From assembly GCF_051652165.1 (NCBI RefSeq), contig NZ_JBOFTR010000007.1, forward strand, positions 1 through 64,000: 64,000 nucleotides of DNA, given 5' to 3'. Made by a program: the position numbers and the translations under genes. This DNA comes from Plesiomonas sp051652165 (GTDB taxonomy: Bacteria; Pseudomonadota; Gammaproteobacteria; Enterobacterales; CAMTGL01). Each line of letters begins with the position of its first letter. Within the stretch, counting starts at the first letter, position 1. The notes under the pieces were generated by a model that saw only the letters and a list, made by a program, of their open reading frames with translations, was not told where the DNA came from and searched no databases. Shown one piece after another: positions 15,992 to 25,589 of this stretch.

Positions 15992-18916
15992 TTATGTGAC
16001 CTGATGTGGAATAAAACGTAAAGACTCATGCCTAACGTTCTCTATCTCATCGAGTAATTCGAGCCATTCTGGTTCTAATTCTGTCGCTGACGTTCCCTGA
16101 CGTAATAGCTGTTCAAGCTGACGACAGAGGTTTTTTAGGCGCGGCACTCCGCTGTAACTGCAACTGCCGTGCAGCGTATGAATTTTAGCAAGGATCTCAG
16201 GCTCATCCTGTTCATTGAGTACATTGTGTACCCGTTGCTCAATTTCGGTCAGGAAGGTGAGGAGCATTTCCAGTAATTCAATGGCTAAATCCTCTTTACC
16301 CGCGGCTTGCTGTAACGCTAATGCCCAGTCAAGGCTGCTGTTTTCACTGGCATTGCCTGCAATCACGGTTTTTACTGTCTCAGTTGTTTCCGTTGCATTT
16401 ACAGTTTCAACTGTAAGTACTGTTGCGACAGTATTGGTAATATCGCGAACTACAGTGTTTTGTGCCGGTATGGCATCTGTCTTGCTGATTAATATTGGTG
16501 CCGAATTGCCTGGGTATGGTTTTGCAGGGCATGGTAATGCCGCGGTTGAAACAGTTATTGGCAGATTGCAGCCGGTATGCAGAGCCATAATCCGCTGTAG
16601 CATACTCTCATCAATAGGTTTAGTTAGATAATCATCCATGCCTGCAGCCATCAGCCGTTCGCGCTCACCGCTCATAGCATGTGCAGTAACAGCAATAATG
16701 GGGGTATGTTGATTATTGGTTTGTTGATGAATCAGCTCGCTGGCTCTGATGCCATCCATCTCTGGCATTTGAATATCCATCAAAATAATATCAAATGGTT
16801 GGTGCGAAGCTTGCTCAACAGCATCAAGCCCGTTATTACATAAATAAACGTGTTCAACCATCTCTTGTAATAGTGTACCAATCAGTTTTAAGTTAGCTGG
16901 ATTATCATCAACTGCCATGACATGCAGTGGGAGTTTTGCTGGCAACCAAACCGGAGTTGGGAGTGTAGTTGAATGGCCATCTTGCAGCGTATTAAATAAT
17001 CGCGCACGTGGCAGTGGTTTGGTTAAGCAAGCTTCTGCACCGGCTTGAATGAGTGCATCAGCCACATTGAGATCTTTACTGGGTAAGCCGACAATCACAC
17101 GACGGGTATAACGGCGTGCTTGTTTAATTTGCTTTGACATATCAGCTACATCAGGTGTGAGTGTCGCAGCAAAACAGAGCAATAAAATATCTGTTTGTGT
17201 AATAGTTAATTCTGTCAGTGTTGCAGCGCAGTGCAGTATAACAGGTTGCTGCTCAAACATACTGATTACTGCACTGGCTGCGTGCTCGTTAGATTCAATG
17301 ACGCTGATATGTTGCCCTGCCAGTGAAAGTAGTTTGGGCACATCGTTGTGCATACTATCAGTTAACGCCAATGGCACAGTAAACCAAAAACTAGATCCTT
17401 TATGCAGGCGGCTTTGAAAGCCAATTTCTCCCCCCATCTCTTTAACCAGTTTTTGGGTGATAACCAAACCTAAACCTGTGCCCCCATAACGGCGGGAAAT
17501 GCTGGCATCCGCTTGCCGAAAAGCCTGAAACAGTTGTGCTTGCTGGCGTTCAGAAATACCGATACCCGTATCTTTAATTTGCAAAAGAAGTTCAATTCCG
17601 CCCGGCGTGTGGCTACGTAGCTCAATTAAGATATCGATATTCCCATGCTCGGTAAATTTAATGGCATTACCAATAAGGTTGGTCAGGATTTGCTGTATCC
17701 GTAAGGGATCACCGACCACATATTCAGGCACATCTTGACTGAGCGTGAGTGTGAGCTCGATGCCTTTATCATGAGCATTTGGGGCAAGTAGTAGTATCAC
17801 TTCATCAATCGTGTCGTGTACCCCAAATGGGATCTGCTCAAGCACTAACTTTCCGGCTTCAAGTTTTGAGAAGTCTAAAATATCGTTGATGATGGTCAGC
17901 AAGTTATTAGCAGAACGTTCAATGGTTTGTAGATAGTCAATCTGGCTGGTGCTGAGGCGAGTTTTTAACATCTGACGAGTAAAGCCGATAACACCATTAA
18001 GCGGTGTACGTAGTTCATGCGACATATTGGCTAAAAATTCAGATTTAATGCGTGCCGCTTCTTGTGCCCGTTTTTTCGCCAAATCAAGCTCGACGTTCTG
18101 GATCTCCATCTGTTCGAGCGTTTCCCGCAAATCAGAGGTGGCCTGATCAATGCTTTGTTGCATCTCTTCATGGTATACGGTGAGTGAAACAGCCATCGAG
18201 TTAATGCCATTTTTCAGCATATTTAACTCACCGAGCATATTACCCGCAACCCGACTATCAAGCTGCCCACGGCGAATTTGATCAACAGTATGCACCATAT
18301 GGGTGATAGGCACGGTCACTACACGCATCAGGCGGTAAGAGAATACACCCGCAATAATCATGCCGATAGCCAACATTCCGAGTGAGGCTGCTATTTCTTG
18401 ATATTGTTGCAACTCCATAGGTTTAACATCGAGCTCTACAGCAATATAACCAAGTGGTGGATTATTATCTGGATTACTCAGTAATAGCTCAGGCAATGAA
18501 TTTTCAGCAAAAATAGGCGTACGGATCACCAGCAGTTGATCTTGCCGTGTGACCATGACTTGTGTCGGTAATTTACTTTGATCATCAAGTTGCAGTACTG
18601 AGAAATTACGGTGAAAATTAGAGGTAACAAATAAACGGTTGTCAGCATCGAATACAGCAATAGAGCGCACTATATTTGAGTGACGACGGTGCAATAAATT
18701 GATCAGTTGCTTAACTGACTCTCGGTTTCTGAATGTCATCGCATATTCAGTGGCGACAGAGAGAGGCTCGATGATCGAGATCCCCTCATCAATCAGTTGT
18801 TGATTGAGATCGCGATAACGATTAACGACAAAAAAAGTACTGAGCAGCAACCCGATAATTAGGGTTGGGGCCAGTGTCATGGTGATTACTCGTGCGCGCA
18901 GGCCGTAATTGGTCAT
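15992..18916 (-). CDS. barA: Hybrid sensor histidine kinase BarA
   Basis: Tripartite inner-membrane kinase that phosphorylates UvrY/GacA and, through CsrB-type RNAs, controls carbon storage and motility. The 974-aa protein has TM1 near residue 10-30, a periplasmic sensor domain, TM2 near 175-195 and a HAMP linker. The HisKA domain has SHELRTP with phospho-acceptor H300. The HATPase has NLIGNAIKF and DTGIGIS. The REC domain has DIQMPEMDG with D714, and the HPt domain has HTLHGSCSYSG with H916. E. coli has H302, D718 and H861. The extra length lies between REC and HPt: a Val/Thr/Glu-rich, low-complexity linker at about residues 810-860. It is divergent from rlmD across 65 bp. Confidence 0.97.
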   Translation of the reverse strand: MTNYGLRARVITMTLAPTLIIGLLLSTFFVVNRYRDLNQQLIDEGISIIEPLSVATEYAMTFRNRESVKQLINLLHRRHSNIVRSIAVFDADNRLFVTSNFHRNFSVLQLDDQSKLPTQVMVTRQDQLLVIRTPIFAENSLPELLLSNPDNNPPLGYIAVELDVKPMELQQYQEIAASLGMLAIGMIIAGVFSYRLMRVVTVPITHMVHTVDQIRRGQLDSRVAGNMLGELNMLKNGINSMAVSLTVYHEEMQQSIDQATSDLRETLEQMEIQNVELDLAKKRAQEAARIKSEFLANMSHELRTPLNGVIGFTRQMLKTRLSTSQIDYLQTIERSANNLLTIINDILDFSKLEAGKLVLEQIPFGVHDTIDEVILLLAPNAHDKGIELTLTLSQDVPEYVVGDPLRIQQILTNLIGNAIKFTEHGNIDILIELRSHTPGGIELLLQIKDTGIGISERQQAQLFQAFRQADASISRRYGGTGLGLVITQKLVKEMGGEIGFQSRLHKGSSFWFTVPLALTDSMHNDVPKLLSLAGQHISVIESNEHAASAVISMFEQQPVILHCAATLTELTITQTDILLLCFAATLTPDVADMSKQIKQARRYTRRVIVGLPSKDLNVADALIQAGAEACLTKPLPRARLFNTLQDGHSTTLPTPVWLPAKLPLHVMAVDDNPANLKLIGTLLQEMVEHVYLCNNGLDAVEQASHQPFDIILMDIQMPEMDGIRASELIHQQTNNQHTPIIAVTAHAMSGERERLMAAGMDDYLTKPIDESMLQRIMALHTGCNLPITVSTAALPCPAKPYPGNSAPILISKTDAIPAQNTVVRDITNTVATVLTVETVNATETTETVKTVIAGNASENSSLDWALALQQAAGKEDLAIELLEMLLTFLTEIEQRVHNVLNEQDEPEILAKIHTLHGSCSYSGVPRLKNLCRQLEQLLRQGTSATELEPEWLELLDEIENVRHESLRFIPHQVT

Positions 18917-18981
18917 CAGTCGTTATCTGTGGGAGAATTGCCGATTATTCGCATAATTTACCTGATTATGGCTAGATATTC

Positions 18982-20307
18982 ATGGTGCAATTTTATACTC
19001 CAGTAAAAAAACGGGCTTCTGTCGTACAAACTGCCGAAGTTGAGATCCTTTCTCTTGATTATCAAGGGCAAGGTGTTGCGCGTTGGAAAGGGAAAACGCT
19101 GTTTGTAACGGGTGCACTGCCTGGTGAAAAAGTACTGGTGCGGATTTATGAAGATAAACGCCAGTATGCGAAAGCAAACACGCAAAAAGTGTTACACGCT
19201 TCTGACGCCCGAATCAAACCCGTATGTCCACACTTTGCATTGTGTGGCGGTTGTCAGATGCAACATATCGAATATGCATTGCAAATTGAGACTAAGCAAA
19301 AAGCAATTTTGCGTTTAATGACTCGTGATGTCACTACTCCCGCAACAGTAGTTGCACCCTTATGTGGTTATGCATATGGTTACCGCCGCCGAGCAAGATT
19401 GAGTCTGTTGGCCGATAAAAAGACCCGCGATCTAACGTTGGGTTTTCGGCGTGCAAATGCTAAAACATTGGTTGATATTCAGCAGTGCCCAGTGTTACAG
19501 CCATCGCTCTCTGCACTTATCCTGCCATTAAAGCAGTGCTTACAAACGTTGCGTGGGGTTATTTCACTCGGCCATATTGAGTTGGTAGAGGCTGATAATG
19601 GTCATGCTTTAGTCGTGCGCCATGTAAAGCCTTTGTCAGAGTCAGATCAGGCAATATTGATTGAATTTGCAAAGGCACATCAACTGAGTCTATTTTCTGC
19701 CCCTGATAGTGAACAGGTGATCTGTTTAGTTGGCCAATGGCCGACCTATCAGGTTAATGGGCTAACGCTGAAATTTTCACCACGTGACTTTATTCAGGTG
19801 AATGCTGATGTAAACCAAAAAATGATCACGCAGGCATTAACGTGGCTGGCGTTATCGGCCGATGATCGGGTGCTGGATTTGTTCTGCGGAATGGGGAACT
19901 TTACATTACCGATTGCGCAGAAAGCCGGTTATGTGGTGGGTGTTGAAGGTGTGGCCGCGATGGTTGAGCAGGCTAAAACTAACGCACATGAAAATCAGAT
20001 CAGTAACGCTGAGTTTTTCTGTTGTGATCTTGATGCACCGCTTACGACACAACCGTGGAGTGCTGAAGGGTTTAATAAGGTGTTGCTTGATCCTGCACGG
20101 GCGGGGGCGTTAGCTGTAATGGAGCATATAGTGAACTTGCGCCCAAGTCATGTTGTCTATGTGTCGTGTAATCCGGCAACACTGGCACGCGATAGCCAAA
20201 TTTTACGTGATTCTGGTTATCAATTGGCAAAACTCGGTGCGTTAGATATGTTTCCACAGACGGCACATGTTGAGTCAATGGCGCTGTTTCTTCGCCAAAA
20301 AAGGTAA
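18982..20307 (+). CDS. rlmD: 23S rRNA (uracil-1939-C5)-methyltransferase RlmD
   Basis: SAM-dependent methyltransferase with an Fe-S cluster that makes m5U1939 in 23S rRNA. The 441-aa protein (E. coli 433) has an N-terminal TRAM domain (about residues 10-75) and the cluster Cys motif CPHFALCGGC near 80. The SAM motif LDLFCGMGNF is near 295. The catalytic motif VSCNPATLARD is near 397, with the nucleophile Cys. It sits between barA and relA, as in E. coli. Confidence 0.96.
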   Translation: MVQFYTPVKKRASVVQTAEVEILSLDYQGQGVARWKGKTLFVTGALPGEKVLVRIYEDKRQYAKANTQKVLHASDARIKPVCPHFALCGGCQMQHIEYALQIETKQKAILRLMTRDVTTPATVVAPLCGYAYGYRRRARLSLLADKKTRDLTLGFRRANAKTLVDIQQCPVLQPSLSALILPLKQCLQTLRGVISLGHIELVEADNGHALVVRHVKPLSESDQAILIEFAKAHQLSLFSAPDSEQVICLVGQWPTYQVNGLTLKFSPRDFIQVNADVNQKMITQALTWLALSADDRVLDLFCGMGNFTLPIAQKAGYVVGVEGVAAMVEQAKTNAHENQISNAEFFCCDLDAPLTTQPWSAEGFNKVLLDPARAGALAVMEHIVNLRPSHVVYVSCNPATLARDSQILRDSGYQLAKLGALDMFPQTAHVESMALFLRQKR

Positions 20308-20345
20308 AATGTTAGCCATTAAAAGGTGACGTTTTTAATGCCGCG

Positions 20346-20372
20346 TTTCACTATGCCAAGTCAGAGTATAAT
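20346..20372 (+). promoter_or_regulatory. Candidate relA promoter
   Basis: A perfect TATAAT at 20367-20372 is preceded by TTTCAC at 20346-20351, a short 15-nt spacer. The relA ATG is 130 nt downstream. A hairpin CATTAAAA/TTTTAATG (20317-20340) just before it probably marks the end of rlmD. Confidence 0.4.
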
Positions 20373-20501
20373 TCGTTAACGGTACGATTTTTTATGAAAT
20401 ATTCAGCGCATCATAGATGATGATTACGGTATTGTATCGGTTCGAATATCTGCTTTATATCGTTAATTTTTAGCATAAAAGCCAAGAAATAGGGATTAAT
20501 T

Positions 20502-22730
20502 ATGGTCGCAGTTCGCGGTGCTCACCTAAATAAAGACGGGGTGTTTGCGCTCGAAAAATGGATTAACAGTCTGGGTTTATCACCTGAGGCTAAAACCTGT
20601 GTATCCGAAACTTGGCGTTATTGTGAAAGCTGTATTACTGAGCCAACATTAGCCAGTACAGTGCTATCGCGTGGTCTGGAAATGGTCGAAATTCTGGCCA
20701 CGCTAAGTATGGATACTGAGAGTTTACGTTCAGCATTAGTTTTTCCATTGGTTGAAGCTAAGTTGCTAACGCTCACCCAAGTACAAGAAGAGTGCAGTAA
20801 ACCAATTGCAGATCTTATTCGCGGTGTGTTGGATATGGATGCCATACGCCAGCTTAATGGTACACAAAACGGTTCTACTTCCTCTGAACAAGTCGATAAT
20901 GTGCGACGCATGTTACTGGCTATGGTCGAAGACTTTCGTTGTGTAGTTATCAAACTGGCCGAGCGTATTGCACATCTGCGTGAAGTGAAAGATGCCGATG
21001 AAGAGCAGCGGGTCTTAGCGGCCAAAGAGTGTACTAACATCTATGCACCGTTGGCTAATCGCTTAGGGATTGGGCAATTAAAGTGGGAGTTAGAGGATTA
21101 TTGCTTCCGTTATCTGCATCCTGATGAGTACAAGCGAATTGCCAAGCTATTGCATGAGCGTCGGATTGACCGTGAGCAGTATATTGATGCTTTTGTGAAA
21201 ATACTGCGATCACACCTCAAAGAGGCAGGTATTGTTGCCGAAGTATCGGGTCGACCTAAGCACATCTACAGCATTTGGCGGAAAATGCAGAAAAAAATGC
21301 TGTCATTTGATGAGCTGTTTGATGTGCGTGCTATTCGTATCATTACCGAGCGTCTGCAAGACTGTTATGCCACATTAGGCGTAGTACACACCTATTGTAA
21401 GCATCTGCCCAAAGAGTTTGATGATTATGTGGCAAACCCTAAACCTAACGGTTATCAGTCAATCCATACCGTAGTATTGGGGCCACAGGGTAAAACCATT
21501 GAAATTCAGATCCGCACCCGTCAGATGCATGAAGATGCTGAACTCGGTGTTGCTGCCCACTGGAAATATAAAGAGGGCGGTGGCAACGTGCGTTCGGGCT
21601 ATGAAGAGCGGATTGCATGGTTACGTAAACTGCTGGCGTGGCAAGAGGAGATCTCTGACTCTGGCGAGATGATGGATGAGCTGCGTAGTCAGGTCTTTGA
21701 TGATCGTGTTTACGTTTTTACCCCGAAAGGGGATGTGGTTGACTTGCCAAGTGGCTCAACACCGCTCGACTTTGCCTACCATATTCACAGCGATGTCGGT
21801 CATCGCTGTATTGGTGCAAAAATCAGCGGGCGTATCGTTCCTTTTACCTACAAATTGCAGATGGGTGATCAGATAGAGATCATCACCCAGAAAAATCCTA
21901 ATCCGAGCCGTGACTGGTTAAATCCTAACTTAGGCTTTGTGAACAGTAGTCGTGGGCGCGCGAAGATCCATGCCTACTTTAAAAAGCTTGATCGCGATAA
22001 GAACATTGCTGCCGGTAAAGAGATGCTCGAAGGTGAGCTTTCACGCATGGGGTTGGGGTTTAAAGATGTTGAAAAGCTGGCAATAGAGCGTTTCAATGTC
22101 AAAAGTATGGAAGAGGTACTGGCCGGTATTGGTGGTGGCGATTTACGCCTTAATCAGCTAATTAACTTCCTACATAACCGCTTGATGAAGCCTGATGCAG
22201 AGCAAGCCGATAAAGAGGCATTGCGTAGCATTGAGCAAAAAGCCCAAAATGCCGCCCAAAAGAGTACTGAGCATAAGCCTGGTCGTGTTGTGGTTGAAGG
22301 CGTTGGGAATTTATTGCACTACATTGCGCGCTGTTGTCAGCCCATTCCGGGGGATGACATTGTTGGCTTTATCACCCAAGGGCGAGGTATTTCGATACAC
22401 CGCGCTGATTGCGAACAGCTACATGATCTACTCAGTCATGCACCAGAACGGGTTGTTGAAGCCGTGTGGGGTGAGTGCTACTCATCAGGTTACTCGCTCA
22501 GTGTACGGGTGATAGCCAATGATCGCAGTGGATTACTGCGCGATATCACCACCATTTTAGCAAATGAGAAAGTCAATGTGCTGGGTGTTGCCAGCCGCAG
22601 TGATACCAAAAAACAGTTGGCCACCATTGATATGGAAATTGAATTATACAACTTACCAGCACTCGGGCGAGTACTTAGCCGTATTGGGCAACTGCCAGAT
22701 GTGGTTGAAGCTCGCCGATTACGTGGTTAG
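20502..22730 (+). CDS. relA: (p)ppGpp synthetase I RelA
   Basis: Ribosome-associated GTP/GDP pyrophosphokinase that makes ppGpp when uncharged tRNA reaches the A site. The 742-aa protein (E. coli 744) has an N-terminal pseudo-hydrolase domain lacking the His-Asp metal residues of SpoT. The synthetase domain has RPKHIYSIWRKMQKK and the substrate loop PKPNGYQSIHT. A TGS domain follows (RVYVFTPKGDVVDLPSG). The zinc-finger region has ARCCQPIPGD, and a C-terminal ACT domain ends the protein. It is expected to act on the tRNA promoter at 364-391, which has a stringent-type discriminator. Confidence 0.98.
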   Translation: MVAVRGAHLNKDGVFALEKWINSLGLSPEAKTCVSETWRYCESCITEPTLASTVLSRGLEMVEILATLSMDTESLRSALVFPLVEAKLLTLTQVQEECSKPIADLIRGVLDMDAIRQLNGTQNGSTSSEQVDNVRRMLLAMVEDFRCVVIKLAERIAHLREVKDADEEQRVLAAKECTNIYAPLANRLGIGQLKWELEDYCFRYLHPDEYKRIAKLLHERRIDREQYIDAFVKILRSHLKEAGIVAEVSGRPKHIYSIWRKMQKKMLSFDELFDVRAIRIITERLQDCYATLGVVHTYCKHLPKEFDDYVANPKPNGYQSIHTVVLGPQGKTIEIQIRTRQMHEDAELGVAAHWKYKEGGGNVRSGYEERIAWLRKLLAWQEEISDSGEMMDELRSQVFDDRVYVFTPKGDVVDLPSGSTPLDFAYHIHSDVGHRCIGAKISGRIVPFTYKLQMGDQIEIITQKNPNPSRDWLNPNLGFVNSSRGRAKIHAYFKKLDRDKNIAAGKEMLEGELSRMGLGFKDVEKLAIERFNVKSMEEVLAGIGGGDLRLNQLINFLHNRLMKPDAEQADKEALRSIEQKAQNAAQKSTEHKPGRVVVEGVGNLLHYIARCCQPIPGDDIVGFITQGRGISIHRADCEQLHDLLSHAPERVVEAVWGECYSSGYSLSVRVIANDRSGLLRDITTILANEKVNVLGVASRSDTKKQLATIDMEIELYNLPALGRVLSRIGQLPDVVEARRLRG

Positions 22731-22777
22731 CCGGCACGGTGAATTGTTGCAAACCGAATCTGACTCATAGATATATC

Positions 22778-22806
22778 ACGGGAAGCATTGGCTTCCCGTT
22801 CTTTTT
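22778..22806 (+). terminator. Rho-independent terminator of relA
   Basis: ACGGGAAGC (22778-22786) pairs perfectly with GCTTCCCGT (22791-22799) around ATTG and is followed by TTCTTTTT. It separates relA from mazG, which therefore needs its own promoter. Confidence 0.9.
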
Positions 22807-22863
22807 CGTTTTTTCAGTACAGGTTACTGATTGTCGATAACAACAAAAAATAGGCTGATGAAA

Positions 22864-23670
22864 ATGTCTGAACCGATGAACACGCTGCTGAACATGATGC
22901 AACAACTGCGCGATCCGCAAACCGGTTGTCCGTGGGATCGCAAACAAACGTTCGAAACCTTAGTGCCGCACACACTGGAAGAGACCTATGAAGTTATCGA
23001 CGCGATTGAGCGTAATGATACTGCTGATTTGAAATCAGAGCTGGGCGATATGCTATTTCAGGTGGTGTTCTATGCACAAATCGCCAAAGAACAGGGGCTA
23101 TTTGATTTTGGTGATGTCTGCAATGAGATCAGCGATAAGTTATATCGCCGTCATCCTCATGTGTTTGGTGATACTCAACTGGATGCAAGCGCAGGTGATG
23201 CAACTGCCGAAGTGTTACGCAACTGGGAGAGCATTAAACAAAATGAGCGTACAGAAAAAGCACAAACGTCCGTATTGGATGATATCCCTAAAGCACAACC
23301 GGCACTGATGCGTGCTTATAAAATGCAGCAACGTTGTGCCACCGTAGGCTTTGATTGGAATACTTTAGGCCCTGTTGTTGAAAAAGTGCGCGAAGAGATC
23401 GAAGAAGTGTTAGCTGAAGCGTGTCAGGTTGAGAAAAATGAGGTAAAATTAGCAGAAGAAATTGGAGATTTGCTTTTTGCTACGGTTAATCTCAGTCGTC
23501 ACTTAGGGCATAAGCCGGAACTGGCATTGCGTCAGGCAAGTGATAAGTTTGAGCGGCGCTTTCGTCAGATAGAAGAGGCGATAGCCGCACAAGGGCGACA
23601 GATGCAAGATGCATCACTGGCAGAAATGGAGGCATTATGGCAAGCAATCAAACGCCGTGAACCTTCATAA
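22864..23670 (+). CDS. mazG: Nucleoside triphosphate pyrophosphohydrolase MazG
   Basis: All-alpha NTP pyrophosphatase that hydrolyses NTPs and dNTPs to monophosphates; E. coli MazG lowers ppGpp effects in starvation. The 268-aa protein has two MazG domains. The first has GCPWDRKQTF then EETYEVIDAIE and SELGDMLFQVVFYA. The second has the catalytic EEIEEVLAE and EEIGDLLFATVN. Start codons at 22831 (upstream), 22858, 22864 and 22876 are possible. I take 22864 because AGG lies nine bases before it. It is adjacent to relA, as in E. coli, but without mazEF between. Confidence 0.95.
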   Translation: MSEPMNTLLNMMQQLRDPQTGCPWDRKQTFETLVPHTLEETYEVIDAIERNDTADLKSELGDMLFQVVFYAQIAKEQGLFDFGDVCNEISDKLYRRHPHVFGDTQLDASAGDATAEVLRNWESIKQNERTEKAQTSVLDDIPKAQPALMRAYKMQQRCATVGFDWNTLGPVVEKVREEIEEVLAEACQVEKNEVKLAEEIGDLLFATVNLSRHLGHKPELALRQASDKFERRFRQIEEAIAAQGRQMQDASLAEMEALWQAIKRREPS

Positions 23671-23738
23671 TAACTGCTTGATTAACCGTTGAAAAATGAA
23701 GAGTAGAGTACAATAGGGGTAATTAGCTGCTTCCCGAT

Positions 23739-23767
23739 TTGTCGAGAGGGGGGAGCTCTGGTATACT
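23739..23767 (+). promoter_or_regulatory. Candidate pyrG promoter
   Basis: TTGTCG (23739-23744), a 17-nt spacer containing a G-run, and TATACT (23762-23767) lie 55 nt before the pyrG ATG. Spacing and boxes fit sigma-70. Confidence 0.6.
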
Positions 23768-23822
23768 ATTATCCCGTCTTTGTTCTTCCTTTTCTCCTAT
23801 AAACCTAACTCTCAGGTTCAGC

Positions 23823-25460
23823 ATGACAACAAATTATATTTTTGTGACCGGTGGGGTTGTATCCTCGCTAGGTAAAGGCATTGCAGCAGCATCACTGGCC
23901 GCGATTCTCGAAGCGCGTGGACTCAATGTCACCATCATGAAACTGGACCCTTACATCAACGTGGATCCGGGTACTATGAGCCCGATTCAGCACGGTGAAG
24001 TATTCGTAACGGAAGACGGCGCGGAAACGGATCTTGACTTGGGGCACTATGAGCGTTTCATTCGTACTAAAATGACTCGCCGCAATAACTTCACCTCTGG
24101 CCGTGTGTATGCTGATGTGCTGCGCAAAGAGCGTCGTGGTGATTATTTGGGTGCGACCATTCAAGTGATTCCGCACATCACAAATGAAATTAAAGATCGT
24201 GTTATTGCCGGCGCTCAAGGTCACGATGTCGTGATTGTTGAGATTGGCGGTACAGTGGGTGATATCGAATCACTGCCATTTTTGGAAGCTATTCGTCAGT
24301 TGGCCGTTGAAGTCGGCCGTGAGCATACTCTGTATATGCACCTGACTTTAGTGCCATACATGGCCGCTGCCGGTGAAGTGAAAACTAAGCCAACACAGCA
24401 TTCAGTGAAAGAGTTACTGTCTATCGGTATTCAACCTGATGTACTGATTTGCCGTTCAGATCGTGTGATCCCAGCGAATGAGCGTGCAAAGATTGCATTA
24501 TTCTGTAATGTGCCAGAAAAGGCGGTTATATCACTGAAAGATGTTGATTCTATCTATAAAATCCCTGCGCTATTGAAGTCGCAAGGGCTGGATCAATACA
24601 TCTGTAAGCGTTTTGGCTTGAGCTGCCCGGAAGCAAACTTGTCTGAATGGGAACAGGTCATCTACGAAGAGGCCAACCCAACAGCAGAAGTCACTATCGG
24701 GATGGTCGGCAAGTATATTGAACTGCCTGATGCTTATAAATCCGTGAATGAAGCATTAAAGCACGGTGGTTTGAAAAATCGCCTGACAGTGAATATTCAG
24801 TATATTGACTCACAAGACGTTGAAACTAAAGGTGTTGAATTGCTCAAAGGCCTTGACGCAATTTTAGTGCCAGGTGGTTTTGGTTCGCGTGGCGTAGAGG
24901 GCAAGATTATGGCGGCCCGTTATGCGCGTGAAAATAATGTTCCTTATTTAGGTATCTGTCTGGGCATGCAAGTGGCAATGATTGAATTTGCCCGTCATGT
25001 TGCCGGAATGACAGGTGCTAACTCCACTGAGTTTGATGCAAGCAGCACCTTCCCGGTTGTTGGCTTGATCACTGAGTGGAAAGACGCAGAGGGTCAAGTT
25101 GAAGTGCGCAGTGAAGGGTCTGATTTAGGTGGCACTATGCGTTTAGGTGCGCAACTATGTCATTTAGAAGAGGGCAGCACTGCACGTAAACTGTATGGTC
25201 AACCGACCATTCATGAACGTCACCGTCACCGTTACGAAGTGAACAATTACCTACTGCCTCAAATTGAGAAAGCTGGGCTTCGTGTTACAGGGCGTTCAGC
25301 AGATAAGCAACTGGTTGAAATTATTGAAGTGCCAAACCATCCGTGGTTTGTTGCTTGTCAGTTCCACCCAGAGTTTACATCGACCCCGCGTGATGGTCAT
25401 CCTCTGTTTGCAGGCTTTGTAAAAGCCGCAGAGGATTACCAAGCTCGCCAGATTAAGTAA
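23823..25460 (+). CDS. pyrG: CTP synthase
   Basis: Makes CTP from UTP, ATP and glutamine, the last step of pyrimidine nucleotide synthesis. The 545 aa equal the E. coli length. The N-terminal synthetase domain opens MTTNYIFVTGGVVSSLGKG. The C-terminal class I glutaminase has its nucleophile C379 in GICLGMQ and the partner His in CQFHPEF. The frame is open to 23739, but the conserved start is the ATG at 23823, which also follows the candidate promoter correctly. The ribosome site is only a weak AGG. Confidence 0.98.
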   Translation: MTTNYIFVTGGVVSSLGKGIAAASLAAILEARGLNVTIMKLDPYINVDPGTMSPIQHGEVFVTEDGAETDLDLGHYERFIRTKMTRRNNFTSGRVYADVLRKERRGDYLGATIQVIPHITNEIKDRVIAGAQGHDVVIVEIGGTVGDIESLPFLEAIRQLAVEVGREHTLYMHLTLVPYMAAAGEVKTKPTQHSVKELLSIGIQPDVLICRSDRVIPANERAKIALFCNVPEKAVISLKDVDSIYKIPALLKSQGLDQYICKRFGLSCPEANLSEWEQVIYEEANPTAEVTIGMVGKYIELPDAYKSVNEALKHGGLKNRLTVNIQYIDSQDVETKGVELLKGLDAILVPGGFGSRGVEGKIMAARYARENNVPYLGICLGMQVAMIEFARHVAGMTGANSTEFDASSTFPVVGLITEWKDAEGQVEVRSEGSDLGGTMRLGAQLCHLEEGSTARKLYGQPTIHERHRHRYEVNNYLLPQIEKAGLRVTGRSADKQLVEIIEVPNHPWFVACQFHPEFTSTPRDGHPLFAGFVKAAEDYQARQIK

Positions 25461-25470
25461 CGAAAACCCT

Positions 25471-25544
25471 AAAATGTACTGCATTTCTGGGCTGGATTAG
25501 GTGTACTTTTTAATCCAATCACACAGTAAAGCAGTGCATTTTTT
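25471..25544 (+). terminator. Branched terminator or attenuator between pyrG and eno
   Basis: AAAATGTACTGC (25471-25482) pairs with GCAGTGCATTTT (25531-25542), with a single mismatch, and runs into a T-tract. Inside it, GGATTA and TAATCC form a second stem. The two stems could form a branched terminator separating pyrG from eno. Confidence 0.55.
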
Positions 25545-25589
25545 GACTCAGCTTAAAGTTCAGACTCACTTTTAATAGGAAGAAAAGTT

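Noticed and set aside
16215..16631. 138-codon frame antisense to barA
   Set aside because: Its Val/Thr/Ser-rich product is the mirror of the low-complexity BarA linker; a shadow frame.
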